Source: Paenibacillus_E qinlingensis
Lineage (GTDB): Bacteria > Bacillota > Bacilli > Paenibacillales > NBRC-103111
DNA: 64,000 nt
Assembly: GCF_028746185.1 (NCBI RefSeq)
Contig: NZ_JAQIVH010000033.1
Location: 75,728-139,727 of the forward strand
Direction of reading: 5' to 3'
This document shows positions 26,092 through 35,806 of this stretch, in pieces. Under the pieces are notes generated by a model. The model was not told the DNA's origin. It made no database searches and was given only the letters and a program-made list of their open reading frames with translations. How positions within the stretch are numbered: position 1 is the first letter of the stretch; each line of letters opens with the position of its first letter. The translations under genes and the position numbers were made by a program.

Positions 26092-26931
26092 TTACCCTTT
26101 CACGGCACCTGCAACAAAGCCTTTAATGAGATATTTCTGTGTAAACAAGAACAATACGATTAAGGGTAACGTCGCCAACACGCAAATGGAGAAAATCGGT
26201 CCCCAATCCACGCCACGGTCGACTTTAAATTTAAAGATCAGCGTAATCAAAGTTGGTGTATGGTTAATATCCAAGTATAACAATGGACTAATGAAATCAT
26301 TCCAATACCAAAATACGGTCGTTACGAGTATCGTGCCCGTTGCCGGCAGCAACAGTGGAAAAATAATCAACCAAAAGGTGCGGAATCGTCCTGCCCCGTC
26401 GATCGAAGCCGACTCTTCCAGTTCCCTCGGAACTGATTTGATAAATCCAGTATAAACCATCGTCCCATAAGGGATTCCGCCCGCAACATACAGCAGGCAC
26501 AAGTACGTGAGCGAGCTTTGCATATGAAGAATTTGCTGTAATTTAAATAAAGGAACCATGCTCGTCTGAACCGGAATAATCATGCCGGACAGGAACACAT
26601 AGAACAACAATTGAAAATATCGATGTTGGTTTCTTCCAATAATATAACCCGCCATCGACGAGACGAGAATATTGATAGCGAGCGTCACCAAACAAATATA
26701 GAGAGTGTTTCCCAGAGCCTGAAACAGATGGGTCTGCTCGAATACTTTGGCGTAATTGCCGAAATACCAATGCGGGAGTTTAAGCGGTTCGTAGAACTCC
26801 GCACTCTTCTTCATACTCGCTGCGAATAGGTAGATAACCGGAAAAAGATAGAGCAGAGCCATGACTAGCAGAATTACTTCTAGCACAATAAACCCAGGCT
26901 TGCGCTTCGCTGTAAGGGAGGATTGCGTCAT
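26092..26931 (-). CDS. Carbohydrate ABC transporter permease (MalG type)
   Basis: About 279 residues from the ATG at 26931, which follows GGAGG and overlaps the partner permease stop by 4 bases. Six membrane segments; EAA-type coupling motif RELEESASIDGAGRFRTFWLIIFPLLLP. C-terminal KGFVAGAVKG is characteristic of MalG-type CUT1 permeases. Confidence 0.93.
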   Translation of the reverse strand: MTQSSLTAKRKPGFIVLEVILLVMALLYLFPVIYLFAASMKKSAEFYEPLKLPHWYFGNYAKVFEQTHLFQALGNTLYICLVTLAINILVSSMAGYIIGRNQHRYFQLLFYVFLSGMIIPVQTSMVPLFKLQQILHMQSSLTYLCLLYVAGGIPYGTMVYTGFIKSVPRELEESASIDGAGRFRTFWLIIFPLLLPATGTILVTTVFWYWNDFISPLLYLDINHTPTLITLIFKFKVDRGVDWGPIFSICVLATLPLIVLFLFTQKYLIKGFVAGAVKG

Positions 26932-27806
26932 AGTTCTACCTCCATTTTCCGGGTAATTCTCAATTGTAACGTTGTCACGATCAGGCAAATGATCATGAAG
27001 ACAATACCTGCTGCCGTCGAATAGCCATACGTTTGATTGACGAAAGCAAAATTATAAATCGCTTGAGCGATCGTCAGCGTCGCATCCCCTGGCCCCCCGT
27101 TTGTCAGTACAAACGGTAGATCGAACATTTTTAAAGAACCAACAAGACCGAAAAATGTACAAATCGTGATCACTGGCATGATCAGCGGGATAATGATATA
27201 GATGACCTTACGCCAGCCGCTGGCACCATCGATCTGCGAGGCTTCCAAAATTTCCTTGGGAATGGACTGCAGCCCCGCTAAGTAAATAACAGCTCCAAAA
27301 CCGGTACCCTGCCATACGGAAATCATAATGATCATTCCAAGCGCATAATGAATACTCCCCAGCCAATCTTGCGTATACGCACCCAATCCAAGCCCCGTCT
27401 GCACGGCATTCATGACACCGTCGTATTTCAATAAGAAGTTCCACACAATCGACACGACGACCAAGCTAATAATAACGGGCAAATAAAAGGCGGTTCGCAG
27501 GATCGATTTCGTCCGAAACGGTTTGTCTAATATCAAAGCCAGAAGCAAAGAAAGCGGATTAGAGATGATGATCCCGAAGATCACGATGTACAGCGTATGA
27601 AGCCCACCATGGAGCATCGCCTGATCGTGAAATAAGTCGGTATAATTTTTCAGACCGATGAAAATAGGTTTGTTAATCCCGTCCCATTGTGTAAAGGAAT
27701 AGTACAGAGAGCTAACAAACGGATAATAATTAAAAAGTAGAAATATGACGGTCGCTGGCAGCGTTAACAACAACCCAAAGCGAAACAGTTTGCGTTCATT
27801 GTTCAT
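26928..27806 (-). CDS. Carbohydrate ABC transporter permease (MalF type)
   Basis: 292 residues, six membrane segments, coupling motif KEILEASQIDGASGWRKVIYIIIPLI and the NGGPGDATLT segment seen in CUT1 permeases. No ATPase gene is encoded here, so a shared MsmX-type ATPase elsewhere is expected. Confidence 0.93.
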   Translation of the reverse strand: MNNERKLFRFGLLLTLPATVIFLLFNYYPFVSSLYYSFTQWDGINKPIFIGLKNYTDLFHDQAMLHGGLHTLYIVIFGIIISNPLSLLLALILDKPFRTKSILRTAFYLPVIISLVVVSIVWNFLLKYDGVMNAVQTGLGLGAYTQDWLGSIHYALGMIIMISVWQGTGFGAVIYLAGLQSIPKEILEASQIDGASGWRKVIYIIIPLIMPVITICTFFGLVGSLKMFDLPFVLTNGGPGDATLTIAQAIYNFAFVNQTYGYSTAAGIVFMIICLIVTTLQLRITRKMEVEL

Positions 27807-27883
27807 ACGATTCTCCCCTGATTAGACAGCCAGCTGTAGCTGTGGCCGCAACCGGCTATCCTTAGAGTTTTTACTTAGTGTTC

Positions 27884-29254
27884 TTATTGCTTAGGAATAA
27901 CGATTGTTCCTTTGTCTTTATCATAGTTCTGCTGAGCAACTGCGAGTGTATCACCGAAATCGCCACCGCCGATGACTTTCAGCACCCCGTTTTGAATCCC
28001 CGTCCAAGCTGAGCTAGCTAGGAAATTGCTGCTGTTCACGCCGATTACGGAAGCGCTGGTGTTCATTGCATTCATCACGTCCGTCATGGCTGGATTGGCG
28101 AAATCTCCTTTAATATTTTTGATACCCGGGAAAGCAACATCTTTGATGTGCACGGATAGAACGTCCTGGCTTAAAACCATGGCCACAAAATCTTTCGCCG
28201 CTTGCATATGCTGTGATTTGGCATTGACCGAAATGCTGTGGTCAGGTCCCGCTGAAAGCGCTGATTTCCCCTCTTTATTCGGCATTGCGAAGAAACCAAC
28301 TTCTTGCTTCGGCATGCCTTTGTCCTTCACGTCCCCGTCCATCATCCCCGGTACCCAGTTGCCTTGAATAATCATGGCCGCTTTACCTTGCTCAAAAGCA
28401 GCCAAGCTGCCCGGCCAATCCAAGGATAGGGCATCCTTATTGAAGTAACCGCCCTTAGCCAATTGCAGGAACGCATCTGTCGTAGCTGTCATTTCTGGGC
28501 CGGTAAGCTTAGCCTTGCCATTATAGATATCGAATAGATAGTTCGGGTTAGCCACCTCGATCATGGAGTCGGCGATCACGCCAAGTGTCAATCCAATCGT
28601 CCACGCATCTTTGAATCCGGCGATAATTGGTGTCACTTTTTTGGCTTTCAGCTTTTCGTTAATGGCGATGAAGTCATCCCACGTTTTGGGTGGCTGCAAG
28701 CTGGCATCGCTAAATATTTTCTTATTATAAAATACACCGTTCACCGAGACCGTTGCTGCTGCGCCGTACAGCTTGCCATCGAAGGACTCTAACGGCTTGG
28801 TTGCATCCAGGACATTCGCCGCCCATGGCTCGTTAGACAAATCAGCCAAATATCCGGCTTTCCCGAACTGCGCGACGTTCTGACTGAAGATGACATCCGC
28901 CGCACTGCCTGCGGTAAGATCCGCCTTCAATTTATCCATGTATTTCTCCCCAATTAACGTATCCCATTGCACCTTCACATTCGGGTATTTTTCACGAAAC
29001 TTCTTTTCTGCTGCTTGTTTGAAATTCGTCGATTGCGTCGTATCATCCAAGAACCAGCTGGATACCCGCAACGTGTAAGAATCGTTATTCGCATTCTTTG
29101 GAGCTTCACTGCTCGCAGTCGTTGGAGCTGCGGATTGCTTCTCGCCCGTGGAAGCTATGTTCGGCGATGGACTGGCTGTGCTGTTTCCGCAAGCTGCTAA
29201 CGTCAAGGACATGGCCATTAATGCCGATATACTAACGACGAAATTCTTTTTCAT
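27884..29254 (-). CDS. Carbohydrate-binding lipoprotein of a CUT1 ABC importer
   Basis: 456 residues. Lipoprotein signal KKNFVVSISALMAMSLTLAAC with lipid Cys, then a Ser/Thr/Pro-rich linker and an extracellular solute-binding domain of family 1 (YPNVKVQWDTL, AADVIFSQN, LAAFEQGKAAMIIQGNW). First gene of a five-gene operon (SBP, MalF, MalG, WbsX-like, AraC). A consensus cre box lies 40 bases upstream. Confidence 0.93.
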   Translation of the reverse strand: MKKNFVVSISALMAMSLTLAACGNSTASPSPNIASTGEKQSAAPTTASSEAPKNANNDSYTLRVSSWFLDDTTQSTNFKQAAEKKFREKYPNVKVQWDTLIGEKYMDKLKADLTAGSAADVIFSQNVAQFGKAGYLADLSNEPWAANVLDATKPLESFDGKLYGAAATVSVNGVFYNKKIFSDASLQPPKTWDDFIAINEKLKAKKVTPIIAGFKDAWTIGLTLGVIADSMIEVANPNYLFDIYNGKAKLTGPEMTATTDAFLQLAKGGYFNKDALSLDWPGSLAAFEQGKAAMIIQGNWVPGMMDGDVKDKGMPKQEVGFFAMPNKEGKSALSAGPDHSISVNAKSQHMQAAKDFVAMVLSQDVLSVHIKDVAFPGIKNIKGDFANPAMTDVMNAMNTSASVIGVNSSNFLASSAWTGIQNGVLKVIGGGDFGDTLAVAQQNYDKDKGTIVIPKQ

Positions 29255-29293
29255 TTCTAATACCCCCGCTCATAAATTTGTTTTACAAGCTTA

Positions 29294-29308
29294 TTGTAAA
29301 CGTTTTCT
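29294..29308. promoter_or_regulatory. CcpA cre box upstream of the CUT1 sugar operon
   Basis: TTGTAAACGTTTTCT matches WTGNAANCGNWNNCW at all defined positions, 40-54 bases before the binding-protein start, a position overlapping the probable promoter and suited to catabolite repression. Confidence 0.65.
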
Positions 29309-29463
29309 TATTACACTGTCTTTGCTCGATTCTCTTCAGTTTTTGTTCTTTTTTCAGATCTATTTCATTCATTCGCTCCCTCCACAATAAACTTCGAGAA
29401 ATTCTTCTACCCCTTAACAGCTCCTCCCACTAGCTCCTTCCACTCGAAAATGGAAAAGAGTCG

Positions 29464-30300
29464 TCACTTGATCTTCCTGTAATACAACGGGGCATGTCCC
29501 GTTACCAATTTAAACACTCTGCCAAAATGGGTTACACTGCCGAAGCCAACCTTCTTGGCAATCAGACTGACTTTCATGGAGGTTTGTTCCAGCAGCTTTT
29601 TCGCTTCCTTAATCCTGACACTATTTAAATATTCCACAAACGTAAACCCTGTTGCTTCTTTAAAAAAACGGCTTAAATAATAAGGGCTTACATAAAATTT
29701 CTCCGCCAACAGATGCAGCGGCAGATCCTGCATGTAATGGTTGTTCATATAACGGACAACTTCCAAAATCCTCTCGTGCATGGGACTAGGAGTTTCCAGC
29801 GGTTCCAGCGCATTTTGTTTGACATGCCGACAGCAAATAATGAGCAGCTGCAGCACCAATGTCTGCGCAAACATCTCGAAGCCAGGCTTCTTTTCCTGCA
29901 TTTCCTGCATGATACTTTGAGCTACCGACTCGATCGCAAGCTTGTCTTGCAGCGGACATTTTATGATGAAGTAGGCTTGCTCAAAAAGGGGCTGAAAGAT
30001 GTCCCCGTAGGCATCATTCATCGAGGCCATCTGGCTCTCATGAATATTCACGATGAGCCGCTCATGCTTCGGCATTTCGGTATTGGTAGTCCGATGGAGG
30101 ATATTCGGAGAGATGATGACGACATCCCCTTCTTCGATGATCATCGTCCGGTCCTTTATAAAAAACGTCCGTTTGCCGGACATCAAATAGAAGATTTCGT
30201 AGGTACTGTGAAAATGGTTAACCGGCATATTGTGACTTAACGCTTTGCGATAAGATACGGAGAAGGAACCTTGTCCGTTATCGAATTGAAAATCTTCCAT
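29464..30300 (-). CDS. AraC-family transcriptional regulator (sugar operon, proximal)
   Basis: 278 residues; N-terminal cupin sensor (VNHFHSTYEIFYLMSGKRTFFIKDR) and C-terminal AraC helix-turn-helix pair (DLPLHLLAEKFYVSPYYLSRFFKEATGFTFVEYLNSVRIKEAKKLL). Lies between the sugar operon (same strand, downstream) and the divergent GH105 gene, so it could control both. Confidence 0.92.
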   Translation of the reverse strand: MEDFQFDNGQGSFSVSYRKALSHNMPVNHFHSTYEIFYLMSGKRTFFIKDRTMIIEEGDVVIISPNILHRTTNTEMPKHERLIVNIHESQMASMNDAYGDIFQPLFEQAYFIIKCPLQDKLAIESVAQSIMQEMQEKKPGFEMFAQTLVLQLLIICCRHVKQNALEPLETPSPMHERILEVVRYMNNHYMQDLPLHLLAEKFYVSPYYLSRFFKEATGFTFVEYLNSVRIKEAKKLLEQTSMKVSLIAKKVGFGSVTHFGRVFKLVTGHAPLYYRKIK

Positions 30301-30451
30301 GTTCTACTCCGCCCTTCACTCCGTTTGCCATTTATTATACGCCTCTCAACATATCCTGCAAGATATAAGAAGAAATTACGTATTCCCGCAATAAATGTAC
30401 ATTTTCCTCTGCTAAAATAAGCTTAAGTACACGAAGGAGGAATGAGCCCGA

Positions 30452-31582
30452 ATGCAAGCTTCTGAACGTAATATCCAAGACACCACCACCAATCCCTATG
30501 TAAAATCTCCTATTCAATGGGCGGAGGCAGCGTGTGAGGCGCTAATGACCAAATTTGAACCCGAACAGCTTCCCCCAGACCGTTTCCACTATCATCAGGG
30601 TGTCTTTCTTTCCGGTATGGAAAAGTGCTGGAGGGAAACCAATGATGATAAATACTATACGTATATCAAACGATGGGTAGACAGTCAGATTCTTGCCGAT
30701 GGCAGCATCAAAAAATATAACCCGGAAGAATTAGATGATATTCAACCTGGCGTACTGCTCTTTAATCTATATGAACAAACTGGCGATGAACGCTATAAGA
30801 AAGCCTTGCACACGCTGGTTCCCCTTTTAAAATCATGGAAAACCAATCCGTCCGGTGGTTTCTGGCATAAGGAGCGTTATCCGAATCAAATGTGGCTGGA
30901 CGGCTTATATATGGCAGGACCGATTGCCGCGCAGTTCGGTAAAACCTTCGACGAAGCTGAGTACTTCGACATGATGACCTATCAAGCTATTCTCATGGAG
31001 AAGCATACCAAGGACCCTAACACTGGCCTGCTTTACCACGGTTGGGATGAAACTAAAGCTGCTGCTTGGGCTGATCCCGTAACAGGCTTAGCACCGGAAT
31101 TCTGGGGCCGTGCGATCGGCTGGTATCCCGTTGCTTTGCTGGAAATGTTCGAGTACCTTCCTGCGGACCATAAAGATAAAGCTGAGTTAACGAGCATCCT
31201 TCAAGACCTGCTCATCGCTCTAATTCCCTATCAAGATGCTGCCACAGGCTTATGGTATCAGGTTGTGGACAAAGGAGAAGTGGCAGATAATTGGCTGGAA
31301 AACTCCTGCACAGCTTTGTATGTACACGCCATTGCCAAAGCCGTGAGATTCGGCTATTTGGATGCCAAGTATTTGACCTATGCGTGGAAAGGCTATCAAG
31401 GGGTTATTGATACGCTGAAGTTCGATGAGAACGGTCATGTGATCATTGGCCAGATCTGCATCGGTACAGGAATCGGTGACTACGCCCACTACATCGCGCG
31501 TCCTACAAGCGAGAACGATTTGCATGGCGCTGGCGCATTTATCCTGATGTGCGTGGAAATGAGCTTAGCGGCGCAGGAGTAA
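30452..31582 (+). CDS. GH88/GH105 unsaturated glucuronyl or rhamnogalacturonyl hydrolase
   Basis: 376 residues, typical of YteR-like enzymes. The (alpha/alpha)6-barrel signatures are RFHYHQGVFLSGMEKCW, the catalytic Asp in QMWLDGLYMAGP (equivalent to YteR D143), GLLYHGWDE, FWGRAIGWYPVALLEM and SCTALYVHAIAKAVRFGYLD. These enzymes hydrate the double bond left by polysaccharide lyases and so release the terminal unsaturated sugar. No signal peptide: cytoplasmic. GAAGGAGG sits upstream of the ATG. Divergent from an AraC regulator; followed by a terminator shared in sequence with that at 3804-3843. Confidence 0.9.
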   Translation: MQASERNIQDTTTNPYVKSPIQWAEAACEALMTKFEPEQLPPDRFHYHQGVFLSGMEKCWRETNDDKYYTYIKRWVDSQILADGSIKKYNPEELDDIQPGVLLFNLYEQTGDERYKKALHTLVPLLKSWKTNPSGGFWHKERYPNQMWLDGLYMAGPIAAQFGKTFDEAEYFDMMTYQAILMEKHTKDPNTGLLYHGWDETKAAAWADPVTGLAPEFWGRAIGWYPVALLEMFEYLPADHKDKAELTSILQDLLIALIPYQDAATGLWYQVVDKGEVADNWLENSCTALYVHAIAKAVRFGYLDAKYLTYAWKGYQGVIDTLKFDENGHVIIGQICIGTGIGDYAHYIARPTSENDLHGAGAFILMCVEMSLAAQE

Positions 31583-31597
31583 TCTCGCAGTAAAAAG

Positions 31598-31634
31598 AGG
31601 AGCTAAGCGGCTTAAATAGCGCTTAGCTCCTTTG
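31598..31634 (+). terminator. Rho-independent terminator after the GH105 gene
   Basis: AGGAGCTAAGCG pairs with CGCTTAGCTCCT around a short loop, followed by TTTG and flanked upstream by an A run, so it may work both ways. The stem matches the one at 3804-3843. Confidence 0.88.
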
Positions 31635-31688
31635 CTTTTGGTCTCCTCCAGAGGCATGGGGGGATAGTTGGACTACTCCCATGCACCC

Positions 31689-31770
31689 ATAGTTCGAAAT
31701 TGCCGAATTAATCTCACTTTCCGCGCCATTTATTCTTAGTTAGTCCGAAATAACCCAACTAAATCGCCCC
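31689..31770 (+). repeat. Half copy of intergenic element type 1
   Basis: ATAGTTCGAAATTGCC (31689) and TTAGTCCGAAATAACCC (31740) are the two forward motif copies, again exactly 51 bp apart. The second continues into a stretch (31753-31781) nearly identical to 3660-3688. Clear inverted partners are missing downstream, where promoter DNA of the next gene begins. The rest of 31583-31943 holds the terminator and the leader of the SLH gene. Confidence 0.65.
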
Positions 31771-31943
31771 AAACAACCTTTAAGAATCAGTTTCCCACGA
31801 TTTCAGCACCGCTTATACCGAAGGAATTCAGAGACTAAATAGTTAATAATTTCTTCACTTCTCAAAATCTAGCATTTCCTTTATACTAAAAGACAGATTT
31901 ATTAACCATTGTTCTATTAATTAGTAGGAGGAATTTTTAACAC

Positions 31944-34094
31944 ATGAAAAAAACATTTACGACCCGCCTTACTGCTATGGCTCTTGTAACCGTTCTCACT
32001 GGCTCCTTCGCTAGCTCTCTAGCATTTGCCGAAACAGCCGCACCAACTTCACCTATCTCAATGAAATCCGATATGCGTCTTGCCATTGATAACGGCGTTG
32101 TCGAGGGTTACGGCGATACAGACTATCGTGGTACCAATGCCGCTACTCGCGCTGAAGTGGTAACGATGATTAACCGCGCTGCCAAGCTTCAAAGTGCTGA
32201 TCCTAGTACGGTTACGTTCACGGACCTTGCGACTTGGCAAAAACAAGCAGTTGCGAATGCCGTTGCAGCTAAACTGATTAGCGGCTTTGCTGATGGTACT
32301 TTTCATCCGAATGCTGCCGTGACTCGTCAAGAGCTTGCTGAGTTAATTGTGAAAGTCGTAACTGGCGGCCAACTGCCACAAGTAAATGAAAATGTGTTGA
32401 ACTACTTCAAAGACTCCGCATCAATCGCCAAAGACTCCCGTCCCTATGTCGCTTATGCTGTCATTAGCGGAATCTTCACACCTACGCTCGACGGTAACTT
32501 CAACCCTACCGCTGAAGTCACACGTGATGAAGTCGCTAAGGCGCTTAAGCCTATTTTATTTAAAGTGGTTGATATTTTAACAACGAACGATATTCACGGT
32601 AAAATCGAAGTCGGCTTCGATAAAAAGCGCAATCAAGGTCAAGGCGGTATCGAAACTTTCGGTGGCATTGTATCCGATTTCCGTGCTGTGAATCCCAAAG
32701 GAACCGTTGTCGTTGACGGTGGAGACGCTTGGCAGGGTACGCTGATTTCCAATACAACGAATGGTCAATCCGTGATGGATACGATGGCGCAAGTGCAATA
32801 TGATGCTGCGGCCATCGGAAATCATGAATTCGACTTCGGTCGTGACGTTCTGATCGATAATATTAAGAGGGCTAAATTTCCTATCCTTGGCGCTAATATT
32901 ATGGATGCTCAGACAGGTAAACGCGTTGACTGGACACAGCCCTATGTCATTGTTGAAAAAGATGGTCTGAAAATCGGTATTATCGGCTTCGCAACGCCAC
33001 AAACGACGACAACTACAAAATCAACGAACATCGAAGGCCTTTCTTTTGTAAATCCAGTTCCTTTGGCCAAAGAATTATCAGCCGAGCTTCGCGCGAAAGG
33101 CGTCGATATCATCATGGTTACTTCCCACCTCCCAGGTGAGCAAAACCAGAAATCCGCTGAAATCATCAGTGATCTTGCTGATCTTGCAAAAGGCACGGGA
33201 AATGGCACATTAGATGCGATTGTTGGTGGTCACTCCCACATGCGTGTAGCCGGAATCGTAAATGGCATTCCAGTGGTTGAGGCTCAAAGCTGGCTATATG
33301 CGGTTGGGCACATTCAACTCTTTGTAGACAAATCCACCAAGCAAGTCGTATCCTCCAATGCAAGCTTGCTAGAAACATACACCAACTTAACGACGGCTGA
33401 CGCGAAAATTCACCAAACCGTTGAAGACTATAAAGCCAAAATTTCTGACAAATCCGGTGAAGTAGAAGTCGTAGTTGCAGAGCCGCTAAATCGTAAATCT
33501 TTCCGCTTTGAAGCGAATGGCGGGGCGGATCGCGACGGAGCAACACAGTTAGGGAACAGCATCACTGATGCTATGCGTGCTTCTGAGAAATCCGATATTG
33601 CTTTCACGAATATTGGCGGTATTCGAACCGATATTGACAAAGGTGAGCTAACTTACAGCGAAATGTTCGAAGTACTTCCTTTTGGCAATTACAACGTAAC
33701 GGGTACAATGACTGCTGCTCAAATCAAAAAAGCACTAGAAGTTACGGACAAGTATACAAACCTGCCAGCTATTCAATTCTCAGGTTTGAAGGTTGAATGG
33801 GATAATAAGAAGCCACTTGGTGAGAAATATGCCAAAATCACTTTGGCAGATGGCACTCCGATCTATGTCGATGGCAAGTTCAATACCGACCGTACGTTCA
33901 AAGTAACAACCAATGATTTCATGGCTACTGGCACTGGCGATGGCTTTACGGTATTTGGTGAAGTAAAGGATTGGAAAGATGGCGCCATCATGCTGGATGC
34001 CTGGGTCAATCACGTCAATTCCCTGAAGGCTGCGGGTAAAGAGCTATCGGTCCAAGACGATGGTCGCGATGTGCGTTTGGATTTGAAGAAATAA
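31944..34094 (+). CDS. SLH-anchored 5'-nucleotidase / metallophosphoesterase
   Basis: 716 residues. Signal peptide (residues 1-30, ending SLAFAE), then three SLH repeats (about 35-205, for example TFTDLATWQKQAVANAVAAKLISGFADGTFHPNAAVTRQE). A calcineurin-like domain follows with VDILTTNDIHGK, VDGGDAWQG, IGNHEFDFG and GGHSHMR metal motifs, and the 5'-nucleotidase C-terminal domain ends the protein (FTNIGGIRTDIDKGELTYSEMFEVLPFGN). It should release phosphate from nucleotides or other phosphoesters at the cell surface. TAGGAGG ribosome site upstream. Monocistronic. Confidence 0.93.
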   Translation: MKKTFTTRLTAMALVTVLTGSFASSLAFAETAAPTSPISMKSDMRLAIDNGVVEGYGDTDYRGTNAATRAEVVTMINRAAKLQSADPSTVTFTDLATWQKQAVANAVAAKLISGFADGTFHPNAAVTRQELAELIVKVVTGGQLPQVNENVLNYFKDSASIAKDSRPYVAYAVISGIFTPTLDGNFNPTAEVTRDEVAKALKPILFKVVDILTTNDIHGKIEVGFDKKRNQGQGGIETFGGIVSDFRAVNPKGTVVVDGGDAWQGTLISNTTNGQSVMDTMAQVQYDAAAIGNHEFDFGRDVLIDNIKRAKFPILGANIMDAQTGKRVDWTQPYVIVEKDGLKIGIIGFATPQTTTTTKSTNIEGLSFVNPVPLAKELSAELRAKGVDIIMVTSHLPGEQNQKSAEIISDLADLAKGTGNGTLDAIVGGHSHMRVAGIVNGIPVVEAQSWLYAVGHIQLFVDKSTKQVVSSNASLLETYTNLTTADAKIHQTVEDYKAKISDKSGEVEVVVAEPLNRKSFRFEANGGADRDGATQLGNSITDAMRASEKSDIAFTNIGGIRTDIDKGELTYSEMFEVLPFGNYNVTGTMTAAQIKKALEVTDKYTNLPAIQFSGLKVEWDNKKPLGEKYAKITLADGTPIYVDGKFNTDRTFKVTTNDFMATGTGDGFTVFGEVKDWKDGAIMLDAWVNHVNSLKAAGKELSVQDDGRDVRLDLKK

Positions 34095-34128
34095 GCCATT
34101 ATTATATTATTAATCCCATTAAATGAGA

Positions 34129-34175
34129 AAAGACCTTTTGTCCGCATCCAGCTATGGATTGGGTAAAAGGTCTTT
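34129..34175 (+). terminator. Terminator between the 5'-nucleotidase and the ABC-2 operon
   Basis: AAAAGACCTTTTG pairs with TAAAAGGTCTTTC around a loop of about 20 bases. It serves two convergent units and may act in both directions. Confidence 0.75.
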
Positions 34176-34182
34176 CTTGTCT

Positions 34183-34977
34183 CTATGCGTGCAAATCTCG
34201 TTTATTAAAGGATACATACGTGACAACCGTTAGGCCGACAATGACGACGATGGAAATACTAACATAAGCGGCATCGAATCCACCGCCATACATGATATTC
34301 TTCGCCTCATAAAATTTAAACGGGGTTACATATTTCAAGAATGCCAATTTATCGTTGAAATCAATAGCAATGGATAAGATAAAAGTGATGAGCATGATGC
34401 CTGTGGCCAATGAGGCGGCTTTTTTGGCATTTCGATAAACAGCCGCAATCGATGTTCCAATGGCTAGAAAGAGCATCTGCAAAATAAACATCCCCAGCAT
34501 GACGATGGCGATATCACCGTTGACCGCCTCACCTTTGCTATAAGCGCCAACAATCAAGATACTCGAAATCCATGAGACGAGGTTAAAAATAACAATGTTT
34601 ACGATAGCACTTAGCAGCTTCCAGGTTATAATTTGATTTCTAGACAATGGCTTCACGAATAGAAATTCTGCCGTCTTATCCCGCTCTTCCTTCGCGATGA
34701 TATTGGCGCCCAGCATCGCCGCGTGAATCGTTGCCATCAACAAGAAATATAGGACTAGGATGCCAAAATAACCGCTAGCCTTCGATAAATCTAACGCGCC
34801 ACCACCCATGATCACTTGGAGGGATTTCGGCATTTCTGCCATAAGATCATTAATCTGTCCGTTCGCTGCCGTTGCTTGATACTTGTTCATGCCACTTGCA
34901 ATTAGAAAAATGAGCCCTAGACTCCAAAAAATCATCGATTTCCGATACGTTTTCAGTTCTCGCCAAAAAATATTCAA
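34183..34977 (-). CDS. ABC-2 type transporter permease, second copy
   Basis: 264 residues with six membrane segments and an N-terminal MNIFWRELKTYRKSMIFWSLGL. Clearly paralogous to the preceding permease (same start pattern, REEKTAEFLF/KPLSRNQIITWKL vs KPVTRTKIVTSKL block). The family forms the membrane half of exporters of antibiotics, lipids or peptides. Probably forms a heterodimer with its neighbour. Last gene of the riboswitch-led operon. Confidence 0.88.
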   Translation of the reverse strand: MNIFWRELKTYRKSMIFWSLGLIFLIASGMNKYQATAANGQINDLMAEMPKSLQVIMGGGALDLSKASGYFGILVLYFLLMATIHAAMLGANIIAKEERDKTAEFLFVKPLSRNQIITWKLLSAIVNIVIFNLVSWISSILIVGAYSKGEAVNGDIAIVMLGMFILQMLFLAIGTSIAAVYRNAKKAASLATGIMLITFILSIAIDFNDKLAFLKYVTPFKFYEAKNIMYGGGFDAAYVSISIVVIVGLTVVTYVSFNKRDLHA

Positions 34978-35002
34978 TGACTATTCCCTCCTCTCACCCG
35001 CT

Positions 35003-35800
35003 TTATACGGCATGAACGTCTTTCTTCGTGTAAATGAAATAGCTCGCCACAATCGACACGACAATAATCACGATAGCTGCAATGACATAGGGGACTTCAT
35101 AACTCGCATGTGTAAGCATGTACGTCCCGCTAAAGTATTTGAATGGCGAGAAATACCGCTTAGCCCCCTCCCCATCTACGGCAACGATCATTCCGATAAC
35201 GAAAAAAGCAAACACCGTACCCAAACTAATGGATAAGACCGCTTTGATTTTAGAAAACACGACGGAAATGATGAATCCAATAGCAAGAAACATGAGCTGG
35301 ATGAACAGAAGCGTGAATGAGATCAATAGAAAAGTGCTCACATCGAAATCGACCGTTTTGACTTGAAGCGCCATTAGATAGGCTGCCCCCATATAAATGA
35401 TACACGTGATCACTAAGGAAGCAACAGCCGCTAATAACTTGGAAGTCACAATTTTCGTCCGCGTTACGGGCTTCGTAAGCAGAAAGTCTGCTGTTTTCTC
35501 ACGAACTTCCTTCGAGAGTATGGACGTTCCCAACACCATGGCTTGAATGGCTCCGCAAAGTGTAATGTACATAAAGATATACACATAGAATCCGAGTAGC
35601 GTACCGAACGTTTCGATTTGAATACCAAGCGCTTTCCTAACACCTTCGGGATACCCTTCTAATACCTTAGAGAACTCAGCAAAATCCTTAGAAACCGAAG
35701 GGAAAAGGGATAAGAATAAGACGATGACCGCAATTAGGGAGCACGTCCACGTGATCGTGGATTTTCGATAAGCTCGCAATTCATGAAGGAAAATATTCAT
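35003..35800 (-). CDS. ABC-2 type transporter permease, first copy
   Basis: 265 residues, six membrane segments, MNIFLHELRAYRKSTITWTCSL start. Tandem duplicate of the downstream permease; 25 bases apart. Six bases after the ATPase gene stop. Confidence 0.88.
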   Translation of the reverse strand: MNIFLHELRAYRKSTITWTCSLIAVIVLFLSLFPSVSKDFAEFSKVLEGYPEGVRKALGIQIETFGTLLGFYVYIFMYITLCGAIQAMVLGTSILSKEVREKTADFLLTKPVTRTKIVTSKLLAAVASLVITCIIYMGAAYLMALQVKTVDFDVSTFLLISFTLLFIQLMFLAIGFIISVVFSKIKAVLSISLGTVFAFFVIGMIVAVDGEGAKRYFSPFKYFSGTYMLTHASYEVPYVIAAIVIIVVSIVASYFIYTKKDVHAV

Positions 35801-35806
35801 TCCGCT

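Noticed and set aside
31838..31889. TTAGT-like inverted sites at 31838 and 31889 (51 bp apart) as the missing second half of the element at 31689
   Set aside because: Beyond TTAGT the similarity to the motif is poor, and the span would be 200 bp instead of 174-184. The spacing may be coincidence.
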